Notes under the pieces: model-generated | Databases searched by the model: none | What the model was told of the DNA's origin: nothing | What the model saw: only the letters and a program-made list of their open reading frames with translations | Made by a program: the position numbers and the translations under genes | Shown: positions 1 through 6,658 of the stretch, piece after piece | Numbering within the stretch: the stretch's first letter is position 1 | Layout of the letters: each line of letters starts with the position of its first letter | Source of the DNA: Skermania sp. ID1734 | GTDB taxonomy: Bacteria; Actinomycetota; Actinomycetes; Mycobacteriales; Mycobacteriaceae | DNA: 64,000 bases | Direction of reading: 5' to 3' | NCBI RefSeq assembly: GCF_007489285.1 | Contig: NZ_VLIY01000014.1 | Coordinates: 1-64,000, forward strand

Positions 1-163
1 CAGCCGAGCGGGCGTTCCACTCGGCGCCGCACACAGCGTCGGCATCGGCGGAGAGCAGTGCGTTGATCATGGTCTGCAGCAGCTCGCGCATCAGATCCGG
101 CGACGCGTCAGATAGGGCTTGGCCAAGCAGGCCTGCAGGGTCGACAATATGGGGTGCGGTCAT
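1..163 (-). CDS. IS256-family transposase, N-terminal part, cut by window edge
   Basis: Reads leftward from ATG 163 and leaves the window after 54 codons. It begins MTAPHIVDPAGLLGQALSDA and continues with a DLMRELLQTMINALLSADAD stretch, the typical N-terminus of mutator-type (IS256/IS1081-like) transposases of mycobacteria and relatives, which move DNA through a DDE catalytic core located further downstream. A GAGGAG ribosome binding site precedes the start. The catalytic part is outside the window, so whether the gene is intact cannot be judged. It lies at the edge of a block that ends in a tRNA attachment site, consistent with mobile DNA. Confidence 0.8.
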   Translation of the reverse strand, partial: MTAPHIVDPAGLLGQALSDASPDLMRELLQTMINALLSADADAVCGAEWNARSA

Positions 164-225
164 CGCGATGACTCCTCGAGGATTCTTTAGACGGTTGACT
201 CGAAAGATCACGCGGTGGCCGCTCT

Positions 226-248
226 ACATCCGTCAACGACACGGATGT
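226..248. repeat. Small inverted repeat upstream of the transposase
   Basis: ACATCCGT and ACGGATGT form a perfect 8-bp inverted repeat around a 7-base centre, about 60 bp upstream of the transposase start. It could belong to the IS terminus or to its promoter. The other end of the IS is not visible, so the true terminal repeat cannot be defined. Apart from this repeat I see nothing else in 164-353. Confidence 0.35.
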
Positions 249-353
249 CGGAGACGATCTCGGCCACCGAGTTACACCACTCTATGGGGCACTACTATGC
301 CGGTTTCGGGTGCTATACGTGGTACACCATCCCCAGCACCCGAAGGAACCCAC

Positions 354-1043
354 ATGGGCTTATACCTGCGCGGCGGCATCGGCCCCCTGCGTGCCTCCGT
401 CCCTCTAACCGGCCACCGACGCCGCCGCAGCAAGAGCGGGTTCACCGACGCCATGATCGGGTTGGGGTATCTGCTCGCTGCCCCGTTGTATGTGTTCACG
501 TGGCTACTGAAGGGCATCGCCTGGACGGTCAACCGTGCCAACAGCAGCCGTGCTGCTAGTGCTGCGCCGACCCGGCCGCACGCCGCGTTCGCTCCCACCG
601 CAGTCCTGCCCGCTAACACGCCGCCAAGGCTGTCGCGCAGTCCGGCGCAGAAAGCCCGGCTGCGGCGCGGTATCGCCTACGGGCTCGCCGGCTTCACCAC
701 CCTCTCGGTGCTCGGCAACCTGTCGGAACACCACTATGGTGCGGCGGCAGTGTGCGTGCTGCTCGTCATCTCAGCCCTAGCCTGGGCGGGTTGGGAAACC
801 TACCGTTTGCGTGACATCGCTGCCGCGGAGATTGCGGCGCGTGCCGATGCCGAATACGCGCATAACATGGCCGTGATCAACAGTTTCCACACCCCCACCG
901 AGCAGGTCATGGCCGAAGTCGCCGCGTCGGCGGGGACGGTCCCCGCGGGCTGGTACCCCGACCCGCATGTGCCGGGGGTGCAGCGCTGGTGGGACGGCAG
1001 GGCATGGAGCGATGCCAAGCGGTCGGTGGCGCGGCAGCCGTGA
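354..1043 (+). CDS. DUF2510-containing membrane protein of the integrated element
   Basis: Protein of 229 residues. The start at ATG 354 is chosen because AAGGA lies 7 bases upstream; the frame is open further upstream but that part has no plausible start signal. There is one hydrophobic segment near the N-terminus (around residues 30-55) and two more in the middle (around 105-122 and 127-145). The C-terminus carries a DUF2510 motif, PAGWYPDPHVPGVQRWWDG, a short Trp-rich module common at the ends of actinobacterial membrane proteins and of no defined function. Its stop overlaps the GTG start of the next gene by 3 bases, so the two are probably co-translated. The specific function is unknown. 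Confidence 0.7.
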   Translation: MGLYLRGGIGPLRASVPLTGHRRRRSKSGFTDAMIGLGYLLAAPLYVFTWLLKGIAWTVNRANSSRAASAAPTRPHAAFAPTAVLPANTPPRLSRSPAQKARLRRGIAYGLAGFTTLSVLGNLSEHHYGAAAVCVLLVISALAWAGWETYRLRDIAAAEIAARADAEYAHNMAVINSFHTPTEQVMAEVAASAGTVPAGWYPDPHVPGVQRWWDGRAWSDAKRSVARQP

Positions 1044-1273
1044 GCAGCAGCGATTCACCGCACTACGCATACCACGTCGAGTGGTCACCCGAGGATGGCG
1101 AATACGTTGCGACCAGCGTCGAGTTCGGCCCAGCGCTGTCACACCTGGATTTAGACCCAGTCGAGGCAATGCGCGGCATAGTCGACCTGGTTGCGTGGGC
1201 GGTCGGCGACCTCCGCGCCAACGGCGAGCCCATTCCGCAACCGATAGCCGACCGGGCCGGACTAGCGCCTTAG
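1040..1273 (+). CDS. HicB-like antitoxin-fold small protein
   Basis: Predicted 77-residue protein starting at GTG 1040, which overlaps the preceding TGA. The core, YHVEWSPEDGEYVATSVEFG followed by a helical segment with LDLDPVEAMRGIVDLV, has the beta-beta-alpha layout of HicB proteins, which normally pair with a HicA mRNA interferase. No HicA-like gene is adjacent on either strand, and no extra DNA-binding domain follows, so an active toxin-antitoxin role is not shown. It may be a solitary HicB-fold protein carried by the element. Family assignment is moderately secure; function is unknown. Confidence 0.6.
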   Translation: MSSSDSPHYAYHVEWSPEDGEYVATSVEFGPALSHLDLDPVEAMRGIVDLVAWAVGDLRANGEPIPQPIADRAGLAP

Positions 1274-1365
1274 GCACGGCGAACCCCGCACGCGGACACC
1301 ATTGCGTGCGGGGTTCGCTGCGACTGGACAACGACGGACCCGATCAAGGTCCGCAACTCCAGATT

Positions 1366-1518
1366 CTAATTGCCGTACTCGGCGCGTAAGCGCTTCTTCG
1401 CGGCCACTGCATCGGCCTTCGACTGATATCGGCCCATCGGCTCCCAGTGGGTGCCGCACCGCATCCGGACAGTCCAACTGTGCCCGTTGCCGAACACGCG
1501 GAAATCCTTGTCGGTCAT
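1366..1518 (-). CDS. Small hypothetical protein of the integrated element
   Basis: A 50-residue protein beginning MTDKDFRVFGNGHSWTVRMR. The start is chosen at ATG 1518 because a purine-rich AAAGGGGA sequence lies about 9 bases upstream. It is basic and contains two Trp and a C-terminal helix rich in Ala, Lys and Arg. I do not recognise a family. The reading frame extends a further 32 codons upstream of the chosen start without a better start signal. It converges on the HicB-like gene. The function is unknown. Confidence 0.5.
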   Translation of the reverse strand: MTDKDFRVFGNGHSWTVRMRCGTHWEPMGRYQSKADAVAAKKRLRAEYGN

Positions 1519-1707
1519 TTCTTGGTGTCCCCTTTGCGGTGAATACTGGTACGCGAGTACCAAGTGCGGATACCCCGGCGACCCTGCGTACACACTAGGT
1601 ACACACAACGGCATGTGTCACGGCTGACCGCGGTACCGGATCACGTTACCTGTGTGACTCGAAGAATCGCTACTACCTGCGATAACGTATGACACCGAAT
1701 CAGATGT

Positions 1708-1756
1708 CATTACAGCGAGTTACTGATGAAACATCGGGACTAGATAACTCGTAATG
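1708..1756. repeat. Imperfect inverted repeat at the element end
   Basis: CATTAC and GAGTTA at 1708-1722 are mirrored by TAACTC and GTAATG at 1745-1756. The left arm has three extra bases between its two halves. The right arm is the anticodon-loop part of the tRNA remnant. Such repeats often mark the integrase binding core of tRNA-integrating elements. The rest of 1519-1707 shows nothing I can name. Confidence 0.4.
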
Positions 1757-2303
1757 AAAAGGTCGGGGGTTCGATTCCCCCAGGCGGCTCCATCTCTTGA
1801 CCAGTTTCGGTCGGATCAACCGAAACCCCTGACAGATCCGCGGGTGAGCGTCGCGATGCGGCGTCGCGGCCGACGACATCTCGCGCGGCGACCGGCTGGT
1901 GACAGTGACTGCAGGCCAGGTACGGAACCATGTCGTGTCCGCATTCGGCGTGGTGCAGGATGACCGGCGGACCTTCCTCACCCATCAGATACGTGTCGCC
2001 CCACCGCAGCAACGCAAGGATGACCGGCAGCAGATCCTTGCCTGCCGTGGTCAGGTGGTACTCATAGCGGGGCGGCTTGTCGCTGTATTGGCGCTGCTCG
2101 ACGATCCCATGCTCAATGAGTATCCCTAGGCGGTCGCTGAGGATATTTCTCGCGATTCGCAGTTCGCTGCGCAATTCTTCGAATCGGTGCAACCCCTTGA
2201 ACGCGAACATCGATCGAACGATCATCAGGGTCCACCGATCCCCGATGATCTCGGCCGTCCGGGCGATCGAACAGTCCATTCGGGCCAGGCTCGTCTCGCG
2301 CAT
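1740..2303 (-). CDS. HxlR-family transcriptional regulator with a tail encoded across the tRNA remnant
   Basis: The N-terminal part (MDCSIARTAEIIGDRWTLMI, then an EELRSELRIARNILSDRLGI recognition region and a basic wing) is a typical HxlR winged helix, a dimeric regulator often answering to electrophiles or thiol stress. A Cys-x-x-Cys-like pair, ACSHCHQP, follows at about residue 130. The normal family length of about 150 residues is exceeded. The last ~17 residues (MEPPGGIEPPTFSLRVI) come from reading the tRNA-Thr fragment antisense, and the stop lies exactly at the element junction. The gene is divergent from the MaoC gene, with an inverted repeat between them. The start is ATG 2303; ATG 2279 is an alternative. 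Confidence 0.8.
   Translation of the reverse strand: MRETSLARMDCSIARTAEIIGDRWTLMIVRSMFAFKGLHRFEELRSELRIARNILSDRLGILIEHGIVEQRQYSDKPPRYEYHLTTAGKDLLPVILALLRWGDTYLMGEEGPPVILHHAECGHDMVPYLACSHCHQPVAARDVVGRDAASRRSPADLSGVSVDPTETGQEMEPPGGIEPPTFSLRVI
1747..1792 (+). other. Attachment site: 3' half of a tRNA-Thr(CGT) gene
   Basis: The 46 bases match the 3' part of a tRNA. They hold an anticodon loop CTCGTAA with anticodon CGT, a 3' anticodon-stem strand TGAAA, variable loop AGGTC, a perfect T arm (GGGGG, TTCGATT, CCCCC), a 3' acceptor strand AGGCGGC, discriminator T and an encoded CCA. Upstream of 1747 the sequence no longer folds as a D arm, acceptor or anticodon stem, so this is a partial copy. That is what integration into the 3' end of a tRNA gene leaves at the distal end of an element. 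The intact tRNA should lie at the other element end, beyond the left edge of the window. Confidence 0.85.
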
Positions 2304-2368
2304 GTAACCACCACATCCTTCCGCGTCTACAACGCCGCATGTTCAGCTTGCCTTGGGTGGCGGTGGGA

Positions 2369-2393
2369 AGTAAGTTTTATTTTGAAACTGACT
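2369..2393. promoter_or_regulatory. Candidate HxlR operator between hxlR and maoC
   Basis: AGTAAGTTT, seven bases, then AAACTGACT form an inverted repeat with one mismatch. It lies in the AT-rich part of the 129-bp divergent intergenic region, next to a TACTCT hexamer at 2395-2400 that could be the -10 of the MaoC gene. HxlR proteins bind palindromes of this size near their own promoters, so it is the obvious candidate site. This is inferred, not shown. Confidence 0.45.
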
Positions 2394-2432
2394 CTACTCT
2401 GTGGCGCGACGATGTCACAACGGAAGGCGATC

Positions 2433-2912
2433 ATGAACGACACCGCTCTTTGGCTCGACGACGTCAACATTGGAGATCGATTCCGCACCGACACCTATGA
2501 CCTCACGGCCGATGCGATCATCGACTTCGCGTCCGAGTGGGATCCCCAACCGTTCCACCTCGGCGAGGACACCGCCCAGGGCACGTTCTTCAAGGGGCTC
2601 GCGGCCAGTGGTTGGCAGACCGCGGCAATCACCATGCGGCTGCTGGTCACCACCGGATTGCCGTTAGCCACCGGCATCATCGGCGCTTCCATGGACCTCG
2701 CCTGGCCGACCCCGACCCTGCCCGGGGACCAACTGCACGTCGAACTGGAGGTGACCGACGTCCGCAGATCCAAATCCGATTCCACCCGCGGATTCATCAC
2801 GGCGACCTACGACACCCTCAACCAGCACGGCGACATCCGCCAACACGCCGCCGGACGGCTCCTGGCGTTCGCCAAGCCCTGCAGCAACGGCGCGCCGATT
2901 CGGCAGCTGTAG
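2433..2912 (+). CDS. MaoC-family dehydratase
   Basis: The protein has 159 residues; ATG 2433 is preceded by GGAAGG with good spacing. It has the hot-dog fold signature of MaoC proteins: a substrate-loop and catalytic motif FASEWDPQPFHLGEDTA, with Asp and His in the (R)-hydratase positions, then a strand and helix with TFFKGLAASGW and a closing GRLLAFAK segment. Such proteins hydrate enoyl-CoA esters or act on related acyl thioesters. It is divergently transcribed from an HxlR regulator and is the likely target of that regulator. The exact substrate cannot be read from the sequence. Confidence 0.8.
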   Translation: MNDTALWLDDVNIGDRFRTDTYDLTADAIIDFASEWDPQPFHLGEDTAQGTFFKGLAASGWQTAAITMRLLVTTGLPLATGIIGASMDLAWPTPTLPGDQLHVELEVTDVRRSKSDSTRGFITATYDTLNQHGDIRQHAAGRLLAFAKPCSNGAPIRQL

Positions 2913-2973
2913 CGCCGACGGGCAGGACTCCCCGGCGCCAATCGAGCGGCATCCAACCGACTACTCTCGGGCG

Positions 2974-3384
2974 ATGGCCGGTTGCTTGTTTTGCGACATT
3001 GTTTCCGGCGCGGTCGACGCCGCTGTTGTCACGGAAGACGCGCACACCGTGGCTTTTCTCGACCATCGACCGGTCTTCAAGGGACACGTGCTGCTGGTTA
3101 CCCGGCCGCACGTCGAGACACTGCCGGATCTCCCCGCCGAACTGCGGGATCCGTTCCTGGCCGCGGGGCAACGGTTGGCGGCAGCACTACCCCGCGCCCT
3201 GGGCGCCCAGGGCACATTCGTCGCCATGAACAACGTGGTCAGTCAGAGCGTGCCGCACCTACACATGCACGTCGTACCGCGTACCAAGGGAGATGGTCTG
3301 CGTGGGTTCTTCTGGCCGCGGACGCGCTACGCGGCGGGGGAGGCGGCCGAGTACGCCGACCGCATCCGCGCGGCGCTCGTCTAA
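2974..3384 (+). CDS. HIT family hydrolase
   Basis: The protein has 136 residues and a complete histidine triad, HLHMH at residues 95-99, followed by VVPR. The N-terminal CLFCDIVSG segment is typical of Hint/HIT-like nucleotide phosphoramidases and hydrolases, which act on AMP-lysine or dinucleoside polyphosphates. TACTCT at 2962-2967 sits six bases before the ATG, so the transcript is probably leaderless. The gene is not obviously in an operon. The family call is secure; the physiological substrate is unknown. Confidence 0.88.
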   Translation: MAGCLFCDIVSGAVDAAVVTEDAHTVAFLDHRPVFKGHVLLVTRPHVETLPDLPAELRDPFLAAGQRLAAALPRALGAQGTFVAMNNVVSQSVPHLHMHVVPRTKGDGLRGFFWPRTRYAAGEAAEYADRIRAALV

Positions 3385-3402
3385 TCCGCACTCAGACCAC
3401 GC

Positions 3403-3500
3403 TGCCGCGCGCGTTTTTGCTGCGCGGCCATACCACGAGCCGGGTGCGGCACCGCAAAAGCCCGCGCGACAGCAGAGACCCCAAAAGCCCGCGCGACGGC
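3403..3500. repeat. Intergenic palindromic repeat, copy A
   Basis: A block with arm TGCCGCGCGCGTTTTTGC (3403-3420), core GGGTGCGGCACCGCAA (3442-3457) and a complementary arm GCAAAAGCCCGCGCGAC (3454-3470), the last part repeated as AAAAGCCCGCGCGAC at 3483-3497. The same arm-core-arm arrangement occurs at 9737-9804. It would fold into a long GC-rich hairpin in RNA or single-stranded DNA. It occupies most of the gap between two + strand genes. Confidence 0.6.
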
Positions 3501-3542
3501 AATGGGTAGAGCCGCGAACCGGCGGCGGACTACTTTGGGCGT

Positions 3543-3974
3543 GTGACTGCTGCGGACTCGACCACTGCCGCACCAAAGCTGAGGGCCCTCGCGGCTCCGG
3601 TGGCGGTAGCCGGTGCGGCCGCGGCATCGGTAGCGCTGCTGCACTGGCGCGATCCACACGTCTCCGGCGCGTACGGGTTCTGTCCGTTTCACCGCCTGAC
3701 CGGTCTGTGGTGTCCCGCTTGTGGGGGACTGCGCGCAGTCAACGACCTCACCGACGGGCATGTGATCGCCGCACTGTCGAGCAACATTTTCGTGCTGCCG
3801 CTGATTCTCGTCGTGGCAGCAGCGTGGGTGCGATGGACCGTTCTGCGGTGGAAAGGCGCGGCCGTACGGGTACCGGAGTTACCGAAGCCGGCACTTGGCG
3901 TGCTGGTTGCTGTGCTGCTGCTGTTCACGGTGGCGCGCAATACGCCGTGGGCGCATTGGCTGGCACCGGCATAG
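3543..3974 (+). CDS. DUF2752 membrane protein
   Basis: A 143-residue protein with about three hydrophobic segments (residues 18-35, 77-97 and 117-135) and the DUF2752 motif YGFCPFHRLTGLWCPACGGLR, here written only to show its four Cys and the Cys-Pro-x-Cys-Gly core. The family is widespread in membranes and its role is not established. The GTG start at 3543 lies six bases after TACTTT (3531-3536), suggesting a leaderless mRNA. The next small gene on the same strand begins 68 bases downstream. Confidence in the family is high; in function, none. Confidence 0.8.
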   Translation: MTAADSTTAAPKLRALAAPVAVAGAAAASVALLHWRDPHVSGAYGFCPFHRLTGLWCPACGGLRAVNDLTDGHVIAALSSNIFVLPLILVVAAAWVRWTVLRWKGAAVRVPELPKPALGVLVAVLLLFTVARNTPWAHWLAPA

Positions 3975-4042
3975 CCACTACGACGGCGGCCGTGTCACCG
4001 GGGCCGCGGCGGCGGCCGTGTCACTAACCGTATGCTGCACGG

Positions 4043-4240
4043 ATGGCCGATTCGCTCAAGGCGCGCGTGCGAGAGAAACTGCTGCGGCAGCTCTCGGAAG
4101 ACGGTGGGAGGCCCGTCGATCTTGAGGAGACCGACGATCCGAGGTTGCTGTCCGTTGCCGCCGATCTTGCAGCGCTCGATGAGGCCCAAGACGGTGATCC
4201 GGTGATCGAGGAATTGGCCAGCAGATACTGGGTGCCCTGA
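4043..4240 (+). CDS. Small acidic hypothetical protein
   Basis: A 65-residue acidic protein with a predicted helical N-terminus (MADSLKARVREKLLRQL) and a C-terminal helix ending in SRYWVP. TATGCT at 4031-4036 is six bases before the ATG, supporting a leaderless start and a real gene. I do not recognise a family. It converges on the M1-peptidase homologue, the two stops being only four bases apart. A 13-base repeat, GCGGCCGTGTCAC, occurs twice just upstream (3975-4042). Confidence 0.6.
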   Translation: MADSLKARVREKLLRQLSEDGGRPVDLEETDDPRLLSVAADLAALDEAQDGDPVIEELASRYWVP

Positions 4241-4244
4241 CGCC

Positions 4245-5564
4245 CTAACGCGGTGGCAAATGCGGCAGTGCCGCCTGATACAGCCAGTTGTCCCACAGCG
4301 GCCACAGCGGAATATGCGTGTAATGCGCAGCGAGATCGGTGAATTCGTCGGCGCTGACCGAACCGTATCGATGCCGTGCCGTCCAGTCGTGCAGCAATTC
4401 GAAGAAGCGGTTCGAGCCGAGCTCGAGCCGCAGCGAGTGCAGAGCGAGCGCGCCTCGTTTGCCGACACGGGAGTCGAACATCGAGTTGGGCCCAGGGTCG
4501 GCGGCGACTATGTCGGCCGGCTGACGGGACAGATTGTGGCGCGCGGCCCGGGCCAACTGCTCGGTTGCGGGACCACCGGCCGCTTCAGACCACAGCCACT
4601 CGGCATACGTGGAAAAGCCGTCGTGCAGCCAGATGTCCTTCCAACGCCGGACTGTCAGGCTGCCGCCGAACCATTGCTGCGCTAGCTGCCGAGCGGCAAG
4701 ACGTTCGGCGTTGCCCTGGCCGTCGCAGTGATTGATGCCGTACACCGACAACCCGGCGGCGGCAATTGGCACGGCCACATCGACGTCGGCGATCACGAGC
4801 GTGTAGTCGGCAAACGGATAGGCGCCGAAGAATCGCTCGAACGCGGTCAGCATTTCGGGCACCCGCGCAAAGTCGCGCTCGACGTCGGTACGCAGCGATC
4901 TGTCGGCAATGGTGCTGACGGGGACGCTCGATCGGCCGAGCCGATGCCGCTCGTAGGTGCCGATCTGCACCGTCACCCGGGACGTCGCCAGCGGTTGCGC
5001 CTGTTCGTACGCCCAAGTGATATGCGGACCGTCCGCCTTCTTGCGAACCAACGTGCCGTTGGCGACGACGTACAGCGCAGCTGCGGTTGTGATCGAGATG
5101 GCGTAGGTGGCCTTAGTGCTGGGGTGGTCATTGCACGGGAACCACGTCGCGGCGCCGTCGGGCTCGTCGGTCACGATCACGCCGTCGGCGAACTGTTGCC
5201 AGCCGATCGGTGTGCGTGGGCCGGGATGCGGCCGTGGTTGACCCGCATACTGCACGACGATCGACAGCAGGCCGCCCGCCGGAACATGTTGTGCCGGCCG
5301 GACTGTGAGCTTGCGGTGCTGATGCGTCGGCTGAGCCGCAGTGCCGTTGACCGTCACCGCCGTCACCTGCATCGACTGAGACAAATCGAGGGTGAACGCA
5401 TGCCGTGATTCGGTCGCGGTGGCAACTATGGTTGCGGTGCCGCTCAGCCGGTTGCGCGCGGGCTCGTAGTCGAGGTCGAGTTCATAGCGGGAGACCCGGT
5501 AGCCGCGATTGCCGCTCCCGGGCAGGTAGGAGTCGAGCGGTTCGTCGTCGGTTCCGCTCCACAC
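4245..5564 (-). CDS. M1 metallopeptidase homologue lacking the zinc site
   Basis: The 439 residues carry the N-terminal beta-saddle domain of M1 aminopeptidases and the catalytic-domain framework (WFPCNDHPSTKATY; a WKDIWL-DGFSTYAEWLW segment). The zinc motif HExxH is replaced by RQLAQ at residues 292-296 and the third ligand Glu by Asp at 315. The GAMEN motif is also missing (AGLSVYGI in its place). So both His ligands, the general-base Glu and the third ligand are lost, and peptidase activity by the usual mechanism is not expected. The C-terminal domain is also shorter than in full M1 enzymes. GTG 5564 is the start. It may be a binding or scaffold pseudoenzyme. Confidence 0.75.
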   Translation of the reverse strand: MWSGTDDEPLDSYLPGSGNRGYRVSRYELDLDYEPARNRLSGTATIVATATESRHAFTLDLSQSMQVTAVTVNGTAAQPTHQHRKLTVRPAQHVPAGGLLSIVVQYAGQPRPHPGPRTPIGWQQFADGVIVTDEPDGAATWFPCNDHPSTKATYAISITTAAALYVVANGTLVRKKADGPHITWAYEQAQPLATSRVTVQIGTYERHRLGRSSVPVSTIADRSLRTDVERDFARVPEMLTAFERFFGAYPFADYTLVIADVDVAVPIAAAGLSVYGINHCDGQGNAERLAARQLAQQWFGGSLTVRRWKDIWLHDGFSTYAEWLWSEAAGGPATEQLARAARHNLSRQPADIVAADPGPNSMFDSRVGKRGALALHSLRLELGSNRFFELLHDWTARHRYGSVSADEFTDLAAHYTHIPLWPLWDNWLYQAALPHLPPR

Positions 5565-5610
5565 ACGTCGATCCGATCATGAACGGCGGCAGTTTGCACG
5601 TAGCGAGACG

Positions 5611-6138
5611 TCAATCTTCTAGCGGTGTCGGCCGGTGGTACCGCCCGTCGTGATAGAGCAGTGGCGCGATCGCCGGTTCGTCGGCGGCTTGGGTATGAAC
5701 CCGAGTGACCAGCCCGATGACGAGAGTGTGGTCGCCGATCGGGATGAGCCGGTCAACAATCACGCGCAGCCACATAGGAGTGCCGTGCAGCACCGGTTCG
5801 CCGCTGTCCAGGCGTGTCCACAGCGAACGGTCACTGAAGCGCTCGTGCGCCGCGCGGGCGAAGCGTTGCGCCAGATGCTGCTGATGCTCACCCAAGAAGT
5901 GGATGACCAGCGAATCCGCTGCGTGCAACGCACGGATGCTCGACGACGTATGGGCGATATTGAACGACACCAGCGGCGGGTCCAGCGAAATCGACGCGAA
6001 CGAACTCGCGGTGAATCCGACCGGTCCGGTCTCGGAGTACATCGTCACGATCGTCACGCCGGACGGGTACCGGCGCATGGCAGCGCGATATTGATCCGCG
6101 GTGATGCCAGCGACGTCGGGCAGACGTGGATCGGACAA
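5611..6138 (-). CDS. Flavin reductase-like FMN-binding protein
   Basis: A 175-residue protein with the HpaC/flavin-reductase fold: YPSGVTIVT near the N-terminus, the FMN-binding [20 protein letters not shown] stretch, a helix with [14 protein letters not shown], and a C-terminal LLYHDGRYH motif. Members use NAD(P)H to reduce FMN or FAD for a partner monooxygenase. No monooxygenase is next to it; the neighbours are the M1 homologue and the OHCU-like gene on the same strand. The specific partner is unknown. Confidence 0.82.
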   Translation of the reverse strand: MSDPRLPDVAGITADQYRAAMRRYPSGVTIVTMYSETGPVGFTASSFASISLDPPLVSFNIAHTSSSIRALHAADSLVIHFLGEHQQHLAQRFARAAHERFSDRSLWTRLDSGEPVLHGTPMWLRVIVDRLIPIGDHTLVIGLVTRVHTQAADEPAIAPLLYHDGRYHRPTPLED

Positions 6139-6213
6139 AATTCGGCACTCCCGTACTGCCCGCGCGGGCTCGTTGGGTACGGCCCGAGTCTACGTACGTC
6201 GCGTGGTGCACGA

Positions 6214-6537
6214 TCAGCCGAAGTCGGGGTAGCCCTCCTCCGGTCCGAGCATGGCCGCGAGCCGGTCCCGGTTGATGCTCGACAGCTCCTGCAGCGTGTG
6301 CGCGGATATTCGTTCATGTACGCAGCCGTCGAAGGCCCGGTCGACATCGCTGGGCGAAACTTCTCCCAACTCCTCCTCGGCGGTGTTCAGCAGGTCTGCA
6401 TACGACGCGAAAGGTCTTGCGTCGGCGACTTTCTGGGCCCACGTCACGCAGCAGCAGCATTCATACAAGGCGTGTACCGCCCGACTGCGCGGCAGGGCAT
6501 TGAACGTGTCGAGCCCGATTCCCTTGTGCAACAGCAT
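6214..6537 (-). CDS. Shortened OHCU-decarboxylase-like protein
   Basis: A 107-residue protein; the start at ATG 6537 is chosen because GGAGG lies six bases upstream. The N-terminal half (FNALPRSRAVHALYECCCCV, then ARPFASYADLL) matches the start of 2-oxo-4-hydroxy-4-carboxy-5-ureidoimidazoline decarboxylases of uric acid breakdown. The C-terminal LQELSSINRDRLAAML resembles their last helix. The central part of the usual ~165-residue enzyme, with the catalytic HP and Glu motifs, is missing. It may be a diverged small family or an internally deleted gene. No other purine catabolism genes are in the window. Confidence 0.6.
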   Translation of the reverse strand: MLLHKGIGLDTFNALPRSRAVHALYECCCCVTWAQKVADARPFASYADLLNTAEEELGEVSPSDVDRAFDGCVHERISAHTLQELSSINRDRLAAMLGPEEGYPDFG

Positions 6538-6658
6538 CGCAACCTCCGCAAGTAGGGCGGGAGTGGGAGGGCGAATCAATACTGCGACCGGCACTGCACC
6601 CATTCAATGGGTTGGCGCGGAAGTTTTCAGACACGTAACACCGCTACGCTTGCACCCC

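Noticed and set aside
63-353. N-terminal extension of the DUF2510 membrane protein
   Set aside because: The frame is open, but AAGGA before ATG 354 and the lack of any signal upstream favour the shorter protein. The upstream part overlaps the transposase promoter.
1747-1792. Functional tRNA gene
   Set aside because: Only the 3' half is present; no 5' acceptor strand, D arm or anticodon 5' stem can be formed from the upstream bases.
1700-1981. Short minus frame with an RLGESNPRP-type tail
   Set aside because: That sequence is the well-known artefact of translating the T arm and acceptor end of a tRNA gene in the antisense direction.
3403-3500. CRISPR array
   Set aside because: Only two partial repeat copies with no regular spacers; the unit is a hairpin repeat shared with 9737-9804.
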